Shown here: positions 22,001-32,911 of the stretch, piece after piece
How the letters are laid out: the number at the start of each line of letters is the position of its first letter
How positions within the stretch are numbered: the stretch's first letter is position 1
Source: Lindgomyces ingoldianus
Taxonomy: Eukaryota; Ascomycota; Dothideomycetes; Pleosporales; Lindgomycetaceae
Direction of reading: 5' to 3'
Assembly (NCBI RefSeq): GCF_010093535.1
Contig: NW_022985164.1
Location: forward strand, 710,172-774,171
DNA: 64,000 bases
Translations under genes and position numbers: made by a program
The notes under the pieces: generated by a model
The model's database searches: none
Told to the model about the DNA's origin: nothing
What the model saw: the letters and a program-made list of their open reading frames with translations, nothing else

Positions 22001-22406
22001 TTAGAGTATTTTACTAAGTTTTATTATTATTAACTTAGAGTTAATTAACTCTAATAAGGCTAAGTTTATCTGCGCTGCTGCATATGCTAAAGTAGTTAAT
22101 AATATCTTCTATGCGCCTTTAGACCCTAGAGATACTAACTAGTCTAACATAGACATGTTATAGCTATCTTAGTTATATAATATTAAAAGTGTATAGTGTA
22201 ATTATAAGTTAGTCTAATTTGTTTATTTATTTTAGCTATGTAATGCTATTATATAGCTTTATAGAAGTCTATGTATATAAGAACTACTATAAGAAACTTA
22301 ACCTAAGCTAACTACCTTTACTTTTAAACTAGTCTATTCACCTGCGCTGCAGCTTAATAAGGACACTAGCCTAGGCATAATTTGCATAAAATAAGATAAA
22401 AGGTAA

Positions 22407-22631
22407 CATCTTCTAAGGGAACTAACTTACAAGACTAGCTGCTGCAGTCTGCAGGCCCTCCACAAGCGCACAGAGCTGCCCAGAGCCCTAGAGGAGGGCG
22501 ATGTTAGGATCCTTGGCCTCCACTATAGCCTAGTAGAGGTGACTGCGGCATTAGAGCTTACTTATTTTATATGCAGCCCTCTAGGCCTAGAGCTGTTAAG
22601 CGCTTATCTAGCGCAACTTTTTAGGCAGTAA
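22407..22631 (+). pseudogene. Best-preserved open stretch of the unknown decayed region
   Basis: 75 codons without an internal stop, ending in TAA, with balanced codon use unlike its surroundings. Internal text includes ALHKRTELPRALEEGDVRI, rich in Leu, Arg and Glu like a helical soluble protein. No domain recognised. Confidence 0.4.
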
Positions 22632-23150
22632 AGATAAAAGCATGTGCTTTAAACTAAATATGTTACTTTTACTAATATTACTATATTACTTAATGTGTAT
22701 TTAGACTATTACAGCTGTGTTTTCTACTTACTTATACTTTTTAGTTTAGATAAAGTTTAGTAAAATCTAAGTAGTAATAATAACTTTAAGTTAAGCTACT
22801 AGCTTTTTTTTAGTAAGCAGCTAAAGTAAATCTTTTAAATTATACTTAATAATAAAGACGCATTTAGGGGCCTTAGTAGTGTTAGGTTTAAACTGTGTAG
22901 CAAAATTATAAAAAAAGTAAAAAGATATAGTAAAAATAAAGCAGCTACTAGGCGCTAGCATCTTCTTCTAAGTCTAAAGGGCTTGTTAATAATAAGTAAG
23001 CATAATAGTGTTAAAAAAGTAGACAGTAAAAATAATATTAAACTTAATAAAGTAGCTAACACATGCTGTAATAAGGTTTAGAAGGTCTTCTTATGTAACA
23101 CTAGCTTTAAGAAGGAACACCTTCTAGTTGTCTTAGCTAGCTAGAGCGCG

Positions 23151-23455
23151 CGTAAGCTTTTTGCGTGCAAGGCAGGTAAAGACGTTAATGTTAAGGAAGC
23201 CCTGTACTATGTCTACGCCTACGCAGACACTGTTGCCTACTATAAGCTTTACAGCAATAATAGCTCTTTTAGCGCTAGTGCTAAAGTTAAGCATATTCTT
23301 ATTAGCCCTTAAGCAGGCTATTACTAGCGCAGTAAAGGTATTATAGGCTTATAGTATGCTAGTAAGGTTTACTTTACTAATAAGCAGCTAGTACTTCTTA
23401 CAAACTTTATAAATGTTTTTATAGTAGACTATAGTTATAGCTAGCGCGCGTAAGG
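23151..23455 (+). pseudogene. Decayed open stretch, unknown protein fragment
   Basis: About 100 codons interrupted only by TAG or TAA in place of likely Gln or Arg/Trp codons. Readable pieces include LFACKAGKDVNVKEALYYVY and YYKLYSNNSSFSASAKVKHI. The family is not recognised. A lysine-coding repeat follows directly. Confidence 0.4.
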
Positions 23456-23586
23456 TAGATAGTAGTTAAGATAGACAGCTTAAGAAAGTAAAAAGTAAAG
23501 TTAAAAAGTAAGTTAATGCTTTATTTACTTTACTTTATTAGTTTTAAACATGTATAGATTATATATAGTAGCTTACTATTAAATAA

Positions 23587-23635
23587 AAAAGTAAAAAGTA
23601 AGTAGTAAAAAGTAAAAAGTAAAAAGTAAAAAGCT
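23587..23635 (+). repeat. (GTAAAA)n-type microsatellite
   Basis: A run of AAAAAGTAAAAAGTAAAAAG units, part of a longer stretch (23480-23720) rich in AAAAGT that would code for Lys/Ser if translated on the plus strand. Confidence 0.7.
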
Positions 23636-24049
23636 ATTAAGTAAGTTAATGCTAAAAGTAAAGTGTAAAAGGTTAGTGCTAGAGGTAATGCTAAGAGCAA
23701 AGAAGAGTAGAAGGTAAAGAAACAGCCCGCCTTTATATGCTGCAAAATGCTAGCTGTTAGAAGCAGTTGCTGTTATGTGTATAGCAGGTGCTAGCTTAAT
23801 TAGTAGGCGTAATCTATGTTAAGATAATATAAGTCGCAGAGCACCTTAAACAGGTAAAGGGAGAATAGAATTAGCTTAAAAAGGGTAAATAAAGTAGATA
23901 TTATAACTGTAGCTGTGTCTATAGTTATAAATAAAGTTGTAAGCGCAGCAACACTTACAAAGAAAGCAGTAGTTGTGAAGGTAAATATAGTTGCAATAAT
24001 AGGTGCAATTGTAAATGTAAGAATAGATGTTAGCTGCAACATATGCGCT

Positions 24050-26159
24050 TAATATTATAGACTGCCTAATCTAGAAAGGTTGCAGCTCTTACTATAAAAT
24101 ACTAGAACTAGCGCGCTTAACTATCCTCTGTCCTCTTATACTCTCTGCTGCTAACTTCTGCTACAGTGTAAGTTACCTAGTAAAACTTACTAATTAAATT
24201 ACTACACTTAATTACTTTTACTACTTTCTTTTACTTTAAATAAGAAACTATGTTGTGTTCTAAATTAAGACTAACTTATACTATTTATTACTTTTAGCGC
24301 TAGCTAACCTACTCCTAGTGCGCCTAGACAAGCTCTATAACCTATATAATAACTTTTATTACTCTCCTCTCTAAAATAACTACTAAAATAGCCCTAAACA
24401 CTATGCCTTTAAAGTTAGTAATATGCTCCTTTATGCTTTACTATTACTATAATCTCTTGTTTAATACAGCTGCACTAGTCTTTCTTTAACTCTACTCTTA
24501 GCAAGCTAAGACCTACACTGCTTTTATAATATACTATTAAATTAGACCCTATGCAACTATATATTTATAGCTAAGAAAGTAATATTAGATAACACTTATC
24601 TACATAATAAAGTTTTAATAAATAAAAATAAAAAGAAGGTGCTTTTAGTTATAAGTGCTAAACTAAGTTAGCTACTATTATTATACTACATAGTAATATT
24701 AAGTAAAAACAAAGGATTTAATAGTATATATGCTAATAAAAATAACATATCTATAGTTGTAAAACATAACATAGCAGACAACTCTAATGTAGACAGTAGA
24801 CATAGACCTGCAGGGCTGATAGAGACAGGCGCCTTCTCTGCAGATAAGACGCCTATAGAGACAGCAGTAACTGCTGCTTGCCTATAAATGCGCTTATAAT
24901 AGGCTGCATATAATTAGAAAGCGCGCGTAGCTTATAACATAACTTAGTTATCTTTATCCCTTAAGGCAAGTCTTAGAAGAGTAGAGAGAGTGCTGCTCTA
25001 CTAAAAAGTAGTTAAATTTAATAATAGGTTTTTATTACTTTTTTTTTAATGTTACTTAAGGAACTGTTGCTAATAAAGCGCACAAACACTATTTATAATA
25101 CTATAAAAAAAGGTGTAGAAGCTTAGCCTATATATATTAAGATATTACTACTGCAGTAGAACACTAGTATTAAAAAAGTGTTTTTAAGTAAACACTATAC
25201 TAAACTTTATAGCATTTTAAGCTTTTCTAACTTTATAGGCTAGTTTTTATTAGAACTTAACTAGTATAAAAATAAATCTAGGTAGTAAAATAAAGACTTT
25301 ATTAACTATAAATATAAAAGAACTAGGCCTTTATAATGTGTTTTTATTGTTAATGTAAATAAAAAGTGCTACCTTACTATATTTAACCTAGATTTACTTA
25401 AAAGTAACTTTAGCCTTAGCTTTTAGTAAAAGCGCAGTTAGCTGCGCAACTAGACTTAGCTTTTAAGTATTTTTAACTAGAAATAGATTATAGCTAGTAT
25501 AGCACTTTTCTAGTAGTAAAAGTAGACTTTAAGTTAATAAAATTATAAGCTTATCTTAGAAATACTAAAAAATAAACTTCTAGTAGCACTTTAATATAAT
25601 TAGATCTAACTACTTAAGGCAAATACTTTTATGTAACTAGAGCTCTACTTTTAACTATTCTAGCACTATTAATATGCCTAGTAGTTTATAATAAGCTAAC
25701 TAGACCTGCTTTTACACATCTTAACTAGCTAATATTCTCTGCCTTGCCTAGTTTATTACTGTCCCTACTAGTGTGCTAGTATAGTTAGAGCAATTACTCT
25801 TAGACAAGTCTAACATAGTAGACATAGTATAAAGTGTAGATAATAAACACTAACTTATTTTATATTAACTTTTTTTTTTTACTAGCCTGCTAACTTTATA
25901 ACTGCTTTAATCTAGAGCAGTTTACTAGCCCTCTTTTAAAGCAGTTAAAGGCATAATATAGAATAAACAGTATAGTAGTTACATGTTATCTAGGTTTTCT
26001 TACTTTATAACTAAACTGCTAAATTAAGTCTTTAATATTATTTATAATTAAAATTAACTACTAATAAACACACTAGACATTAAACAGATCTATACTTATT
26101 CTAAGCGTAGTTATAGCAATAGCAACTTAGATTAGAGACTTGTTCTCTAAAAAATTAGT
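24050..26159. other. AT-rich RIP-mutated tract, no gene recognised
   Basis: Two GC-richer patches stand out (about 24110-24170 and 24775-24920), the second with GAGACAG repeats. It forms the left flank of Copia-1; the matching right flank resumes at 32912. I see no domain. Confidence 0.5.
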
Positions 26160-26164
26160 ATATA

Positions 26165-26444
26165 TGTTAAATAGGCTCCGACAGCTAGCTGCTTATAGTA
26201 TAAGCACTTAAGTAGCAAGAGTAAGAGTGGTGTACAGTGTGCACAGCGTACAAGGTAGGTAAGGTAAGGGCAACATGTTTCTAGTTCTATTGCTCTTGTC
26301 TTTCCTCTGTATAGAGAAAAAGGGGGATATCTAGATATTTGCGCATAGAGGTTTGCGCATAAGCATTATATAACATAGATACATAGTCCTGCTTGTGCGT
26401 AATTGCTTGTATCTAGACTGTGACGCTGCTGCTGTGTACAGACA
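26165..26444 (-). repeat. Copia-1 left LTR
   Basis: 280 bp. Its first half is less mutated than the partner LTR and its second half is more mutated. Confidence 0.92.
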
Positions 26445-27599
26445 CTAGCAACTTTTCTTTTTATCTAAAAAGTTACCTTCTATACGCGTTACTTCCCTTC
26501 TGTCTATGTAGGTCTATCTAATTATGTTCTGCCTTTACTCTACCTTATTTGTTAGGACTTGCCCCTAGTAATGCTGTGTGTTAGAATAGGCTAGTTATGC
26601 TATGTAAATAGCTTTTCTCTTTTTTATCTTTTGCTTTCTAAGCTCTGCTGTATAATCTTCTAGCTCTTTTCTCTTTTTGTACAGTGCTAGCAGTGACAGA
26701 TCCTTATAATAAAAAAGATAAGTACATATAATATAAAAAAAACAAAATAAAGAGAAATAAGCCTTATATAAAGGCGTTATTAGTCTAGTTAGTCTAAGGC
26801 ATCTTTGCGCACAGAATCTAGCTAGTCTATAGATGCTTCTATCTAGACAGAGAGGCAGTTAGTTAGAACTAATAATTAAAAAGCCTAGTTTAGTGTTTTC
26901 TTTATATATGCATTTACTAAGTTGTTTTTACTATTAATTTACCTTATTTTAGTAATTTCTCTTTTCTTATATAATTTATAGAGTAACATAATGTTAATTA
27001 TAAGTTACTTTTTACTAGTAGTGCCTAGCTTAATAAAGTAATTATATAAAGACCTTAAATCTATGCAGATTACTACTAGAATTAGTAGTAGTTTAAGTGT
27101 TTATATAATTTACTATAAAGTTATACTAAGTGTAATTACATTATTAAACCCTCTAACTATTCTATATAGTTTGCTAGTAAGAACACTTTTAGTTACTCTT
27201 TTACACTTAGTAGAATTCTAGTGTATAATATTACTTAGTATTTTAAAGCAGTTGCTTTGCTCTATACAGTTTTTATTACTTAATATAATTAAAAATTCTA
27301 GCTATAAGCTAAAGTTCTTATTATTAGTAAATAATTTATTTATAAAGATAAACAGCTTTACATAATTAAGCTATAATAGTAGAAAGGTAAGACTACACTT
27401 ACTATTATCTATCTACTATTAGATTTATGCGTTAAGTGTGTTAATATTATTGTGCAAAGAGTCTATAGTTTATGTAGTAATAAATAGGTTAAATGCTACC
27501 TCTAGTTAACACATAAATGTAATATATGCCTTTTTTGCATATTACTTAACATATTATTATGCAGCATCCTTATTTTCTAAGTTAATTATATAAAAGTAG

Positions 27600-28500
27600 C
27601 TTACTTATCTCTTTTAAGTAAGAACTACTATGTTATACATAAGTTTAATTCTTTTACTATTAAACTTAATAAGTTGCTTTTTTGCTAGAATAGTCTTACC
27701 TTTTATGTAGAACTTTACTTTCTACAGTTTTTTCTCTTCTCTTTATGTAAAATCTTTTATTATAATACTTAAAGTATTATCTGTCTATAAGCTAGTAATA
27801 CTAAAAGTGTGCTCTCCTTTATTAGTAATTAAAAGGTAGAGGTTATATAAAAAGATGTGCATATATAGCTTTTTTTTATAGTAGTTATAGTATGTTTTAA
27901 ACTAATACAGTTCTAATTTAGCAGCTCTATATAAAAGTTGTACAACCTAGAGTATTATATTTAGTAAAAAGCTCTAGCGCATCTTCTTTAGTAGCTTTAT
28001 GTACAGCGTGCGTATAAGCTTATCTATTAATTAGATGTATACTTATGTAATATTACATAGTTTAAAATGCATTCTGTACATAGCTCTTAGGCTTACTTTT
28101 ATAGCTAAAAGTAGTCTCTAGCTTATCCTCTAGATAGTTAGTAACTAGGTAAGAATTTCTTCTTTCTTTTTATCTAAGTAGCTAGCAAACACTAGGCAGG
28201 ATTTCTTATACAGTTAGGTTGTTTTGCCTTTTACTTTTTATATAAGGCAAAAGTTAAAAATCTAACCTTTATACTTTATTAAGTTGTACGCTATAACCTT
28301 AAAAGTGCTGTTAGTAATTAAAGTGTCTATCTCTATGCAGTCTAATTCCTTAAATAGTTTTTTAGGTATAGTAATTACACTGTCTATATAGAGCTTAATA
28401 GATAAGGCCTAATTATCCTTTTTCTTCTAGGTTAGAAATACCTAGTCTAGACTTTATACAGGTTTCCTTTACTTTTTACTTTTTCTAGTATCTATATCTT
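27600..28500 (-). pseudogene. Copia-1 reverse transcriptase region, decayed
   Basis: The minus strand at 27773-27790 reads L-*-T-D-N-T followed by L-S-I, aligning with the G-L-Q-T-D-D-T box of fungal Copia RVT_2 domains. The first catalytic Asp is retained, the second is Asn, and the Gln is a stop. Domain limits are approximate. Confidence 0.8.
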
Positions 28501-28969
28501 TCCTTTACACTAGTGCAGCATTACTATTCTAAGGGGCTTAGTCTGTAGTAGGCTCTAGTTCTGCCTTTATAACATTTTTATAGGGCTATTCTTTCTTTCT
28601 CTTCTTTAGAGAATCCCTTTATATAGAGATTAGTTTATTTAGGTTATCTATTATAGGTAGGTTATCTTTTTTTTTTTTTTATAGTATAGTTTAACCTGCG
28701 TATATTAGAGCTTTAGTAGGCTATTTTTTTTTAATAATAATGTTTCTCTCTTTAATGCTCTTAATCTTATATAGGCTAGTCTAGCCTTTTTTCTCTCTCT
28801 ATGCTATAATCTCTAAGCTAAGGAGGAGGTTAAGAACTTTATATATTATAGAGCTATTATAAGTGTTAATTACATAATTAATGTTTACTCTTATATAGTT
28901 CTTTTAAAGTATCTTTATTACTTTTTATATAGCGCTTGCTTATGTAATAATGTCTAGTAATAGCAGAAA

Positions 28970-29450
28970 GTCTAGGTTAATTCTTAGGTATGCCCTAAAG
29001 ACTAGCAGCGTGGGTACTAGACTGTGTAGGCTAGCTGTGTTGTTTAGAGCTTTAACTGCTATCTATAGGATAGCCTTATTATCTGTACAGTTACCTAGCT
29101 TAGTCTTTAGGATGTTAAACACTTATTAAAGAGGTGCGTGCACGCGCTTAACCTTTCTAACTACCTAATGTGCTTCTATAAGCATCTGCCTACATGTAGC
29201 TCTTATAATCTTTGCATAAGCTTAAAAATCCTCTAAAGCAAAGTTTATACTAGAGTTATGCACAATATAGTCTAGGGGTCCTTAATAAGTGTTAATCTAG
29301 CATTTACACAGTGCATTCTAGGTATCTTGTACAGACATAGATTTTAAGAATGTAGCAGCCTAAAATAATGTATCTGCATTAATAACATATAAAACATTCT
29401 TATTATTAATTTATACAACATTAATAATAACTTTATAGTTAAAGTAGGTG
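28970..29450 (-). pseudogene. Copia-1 integrase core, decayed
   Basis: Readable minus-strand blocks in order: KVIIN...VLYVINAD (first Asp site now Asn), NTY*GPLDYIVHN (second Asp site now Asn), then IEAH with the Glu intact, and GLVPTLLVF. This D,D35E pattern with N,N,E explains loss of activity. The same domain in Copia-2 is split by Gypsy-1. Confidence 0.85.
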
Positions 29451-30383
29451 TTATTTTTAATTATAAACTTAAATCTTTATAGGGCCTAGTTATATAATTA
29501 GTAAAAGTAGCAGAACTTCTTAATCTCTTCTAGCACTACAGCATTAATGTTATAGCTGGCGCTAGTTAGCATCTTCTAGAGTCTCTCTGTGCAGGGGTGT
29601 CTAAATTAGCAGTAGAGGCGGTAGAGTTCTAATTTAGTAAAGAAAGACATAGATTCTTCCTTACTAACATTAAAAAAAGGTGTCTCTATTTTTATATAAT
29701 AAGTATAGTAGTTTTGTCTTTACGTATAATAATATTTAAAACATTGTTAAAGTATGCCCTAAGTTAGTTAGCATCTGCTAGTAATAGCAGGAATAGTGTT
29801 AGAGTCTCTAGGATGTAGTATGTAACTAGACTAATTAGGTTCTAGATTTGTACAGTACTAATTAATCCCTTTAGTGTCTAGCCTCTAAAGCTAATATCTG
29901 TTTAGCTAGGTGTCTAATTAATTTCTATACATAGGTTCTCTTGTATGTACGCCTTAAGTTAAAACTTGCTAACAGTAGAGATCTTTGCTGCGCCTATGTC
30001 CTATAGTTTGCCTTAGTATACTGTACAGTATTAGTTATTAAAGATAAACTACTTAGCATATTTCTTAGGTTTAATGCTGTAGATGTCCTCTCCTGTTGCA
30101 CAGTGTAGATAGGCAGCAGAGGTAAGGTAGTTAACAGCTTCCTTAGCATCCTTACCCTCCTATTCTATTTCCTCTGCATTATGCAAATTATCTTCTTCCT
30201 TAGAGTAACCTTTAAAGTCTTAGATGTACAAGGTGATAGCTTTACGTAATAGAGTCTTATTATAGAAATCTTTGTACAAGGCAACGTACTAGTTCTTTAC
30301 TTATGTACAGTTATTATAAGGGTAGTTTAATAACTAACATCCTTTCTTATAGTAGACAAAGCACTTCTTTGTCTGCGTGCAGT

Positions 30384-30734
30384 TGTCAGATTTGCGCACC
30401 TACTGTCAAGACAGGAGGAACGCTTGACGAAAGCTGCTACATAGTACGAGCAATAAGCTCGAACAGTATGTTGCTGCAAATTGCAGCATTTTGCAGCATG
30501 TTGCAGCAGTTTGCAGCAAATTGCAGAAAATTGCAGCATTTTGCAAGCTGGTCGCGCATAGGGCAAGTGCGCGAGGGACTCAGATCGGCAAAACAAAAAG
30601 CCAAGCAACACAAGTAGAGCAGAAAAAGGATTGATAAATAAACACAATCAATACAATCAATCAATCATCCCATACATCATATCCAAACCCATCATTCATC
30701 TCAGGAAGCCCAGAAACAGTGCTTCAATCTAACA
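30384..30734. mobile_element. 351-bp solo LTR inserted in Copia-1, unmutated
   Basis: Begins TGTCAGAT and ends ATCTAACA, with exact target duplication GCAGT (30379-30383, 30735-30739). Its body matches the right-hand part of the 9978-10752 element. It contains GCAAATTGCAGCATTTTGCA repeats (about 30470-30545). It retains CG and CA dinucleotides throughout while the surrounding Copia-1 is saturated with RIP. Small frames on both strands are shadows of the repeat. Confidence 0.88.
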
Positions 30735-32626
30735 GCAGTTATCTCTAGATTGTGGCCTAAACCTAGATAGAGATCTTCTATGTTGTCCTCTTCTGCGCAG
30801 AGGGAAGCTTCCTTCTTGTTGTGCAGACTCTTGTTATGCAGAGTTGTATTAGCAGTCTATGTAGTATGCATTAGGCAGTTCCTAGAGGTATTAGTTTACT
30901 CTTTAGTCTATAGTAACTTAGAGTAATGCCTGTAGGTTGCTAAATAAGGCTTTGCATAAGGGCTTAATAGTAAACATAGCATGTTCTAGTTCTAGTTGTC
31001 CTTAACAGGCTTATACAACAGCAGTGTGCAGTAGAACATCCTCTTAGAATTCTGTTCCTAGTGCTCTTTATGTAAGTGTAAGCTTATTAATTATTATTTT
31101 AAAGACTTTATATAACCTCTTATTAGAGTTCTTTTATTAGCATTATGTAAAGGTTATTATTGTCTAGTCTATCTAGTACTAGCTATAGTTTACATTAGTG
31201 TTAAAGTAACTACTTAAGGTGTTATACAAATGCTTCTAGTTATGTCTAGGGCCTATGTTGTGCATATAGTACATATTTGCCTAACCTTCTAGGATATCTA
31301 GAAAGATGTCTATGTACTAAGTTTCCTAGATATCTAGCTGTTAACATAGATTAATAAAAATCTTTATTTTATTTATAAAAATGTTATATAGTTAACTTAT
31401 GTAGTTATTATCTTTTTTTTATGCTTTTTAAAATTATATAATCTTATCTACTAAGAGTTTTTCTTTAGTAGTTTCCCTCTAGGGTGGAAGTTTGTACAGG
31501 TTATGATGTGGTATGGATTGTGCAGGTGGTATCAGTGGTGCATACACTACTGCAGGCAGTGGTGTGTACAATTGAGGGTGTGGAGCAGGCGTTAGGTAGG
31601 GTGGCATGTATTGTTTGTACAGTAATTAGTGTAGTGCTAGCTAAGGTGTAAAAGCAGGTAATGCTAGTACATTTAGTGTTAATAGCAGCATTATGTTTAG
31701 TCTACTTCTGTGCAGAGCCTTATATAGTAATAGGGGTTACGTATAAAGCCTTTCTAGTGTAATTACCTTCCTTTATGCTATATTATATAGCTTCTAGGCT
31801 TAGGTACCTTAAGTGCCTAGCTGTAGTGTGATTTTCTTGTCCTCTAGCACTTATATAAGCTCTCTTTTAAACACACAGCTAAGTGCTAAGAAGTCTTGTA
31901 GTGTCTATTCTTTAAAATCCTTTATGTACGCACTTAAAAAAGTAGCGCTTTTTTAAGTTATTATATGTAGATTAGTAATTATATAACTTATGTATAATTA
32001 AGTCTATAGGCTTATTAGAGCTTTTAACATGTTAATTTTATTATTCTAGTACTCTAGGCTAGTCTTGTTTTGTAGTGTTGCCTCTAATATCCCTATGTCC
32101 TTTGCAAGTTATTTATATAATAAGAATTATTCCTTATTCTTTTTATTATTACGCAGAGTTATTAGTTGCTAATAAGATTTTATTATAATAGTATAGTTAA
32201 TTACTTTTCTAGTAAATTACACAGGTACTGCTGTTGTCTAGCTGCTAGGTTGTGCAGCTTTAATAGCTTTAGTGTGCGCCTTACACTATCTTCTTCTTAC
32301 TTTATACAGTAGCAGAGCTTGCTATACAATGTAAAGGATTAATGTGCTATTGTCTAGCTACTAGGTTGTGCAGCTTTAGTAGCTTTAGTGTGTGTCTTAC
32401 ACTATCTTTTCTTTACTTTATATAGTAGCAGAGCTTGCTGTATAATGCAAAGGATTAATCTGCTATCTTAAGAGATAAGTAACTAAACAAAGTACTTTAC
32501 AGAGCATAGGTGCTTTATTATTACTTTTCCTAAGAGATAAGTAATAAAATAAAGTACTTTATAAGGCGTAGGTACTCTATTATTACTTTTACTAATTTAT
32601 AGTTAATTAAATTAACTACTAATTAG

Positions 32627-32906
32627 TGTTAAATAGGCTCTAATAGCTAGCTGCTTATAGTATAAGCACTTAAGTAGTAAGAGTAAGAGTAGTGTACAGT
32701 ATGCACAGTGTACAAGGTAGGTAAGGTAAGGGCAACATGTTTCTAGTTTTATTGCTCTTGTCTTTCCTCTATATAGAGAAAAAGGGGGATATCTAGATGT
32801 TCGCGCACAGAGGTTCGCGCACGAGGATCATGTGACATAGATACGTGGTCCTGCTCGTGCGCGATCGCTCGTATCCAGACCGTGACGCTGCTGCTGCGTA
32901 CAGACA
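32627..32906 (-). repeat. Copia-1 right LTR
   Basis: 280 bp. The outer 120 bp (about 32790-32906) keep CG-rich sequence such as TTCGCGCACAGAGG and CGATCGC, which are T/A-mutated in the left LTR. Confidence 0.92.
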
Positions 32907-32911
32907 ATATA

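Larger units (their letters stand above)
19018..23460 (+). pseudogene. RIP-decayed coding region of unknown function
   Basis: Several plus-strand stretches read as protein if TAG/TAA are treated as mutated CAG/CAA codons. They begin with an ATG at 19018 after a CT-rich leader (open for 27 codons), then 21530-21829, 22407-22631 and 23151-23455. They lie in different frames, so indels, introns or several genes are involved. The best-preserved parts are GC patches, notably 22440-22620. I cannot assign a family, so this could be a repeat-borne gene or a duplicated host gene. The rest of the interval is AT-rich with no visible feature. Confidence 0.4.
26165..32906 (-). mobile_element. Ty1/Copia-type LTR retrotransposon (Copia-1), RIP-inactivated
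   Basis: Complete element with 280-bp LTRs (26165-26444, 32627-32906) starting TGTTAAATAG and ending ACAGACA, and target duplication ATATA (26160-26164, 32907-32911). The coding strand is minus. Reading right to left, the integrase core (about 29450-28970) precedes the reverse transcriptase (about 28500-27000), which is the Copia order. The integrase keeps the family block GLVPTLLVF and the Glu of EAH, but its two catalytic Asp positions are Asn. The RT box reads L-stop-T-D-N-T at 27773-27790, from a likely QTDDT. A 351-bp solo LTR interrupts the 5' part at 30384. No long frame survives. Confidence 0.92.

Noticed and set aside
23530..24042. Leu/Phe/Ile-rich minus-strand frames that look like membrane proteins
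   Set aside because: Hydrophobic text is the reverse complement of AAAAGT and GTAAATGTAA-type repeats in RIP-mutated DNA.
30303..30664. Three overlapping frames of 75-106 codons
   Set aside because: Shadows of the 351-bp solo LTR and its GCAGCA-type repeat.
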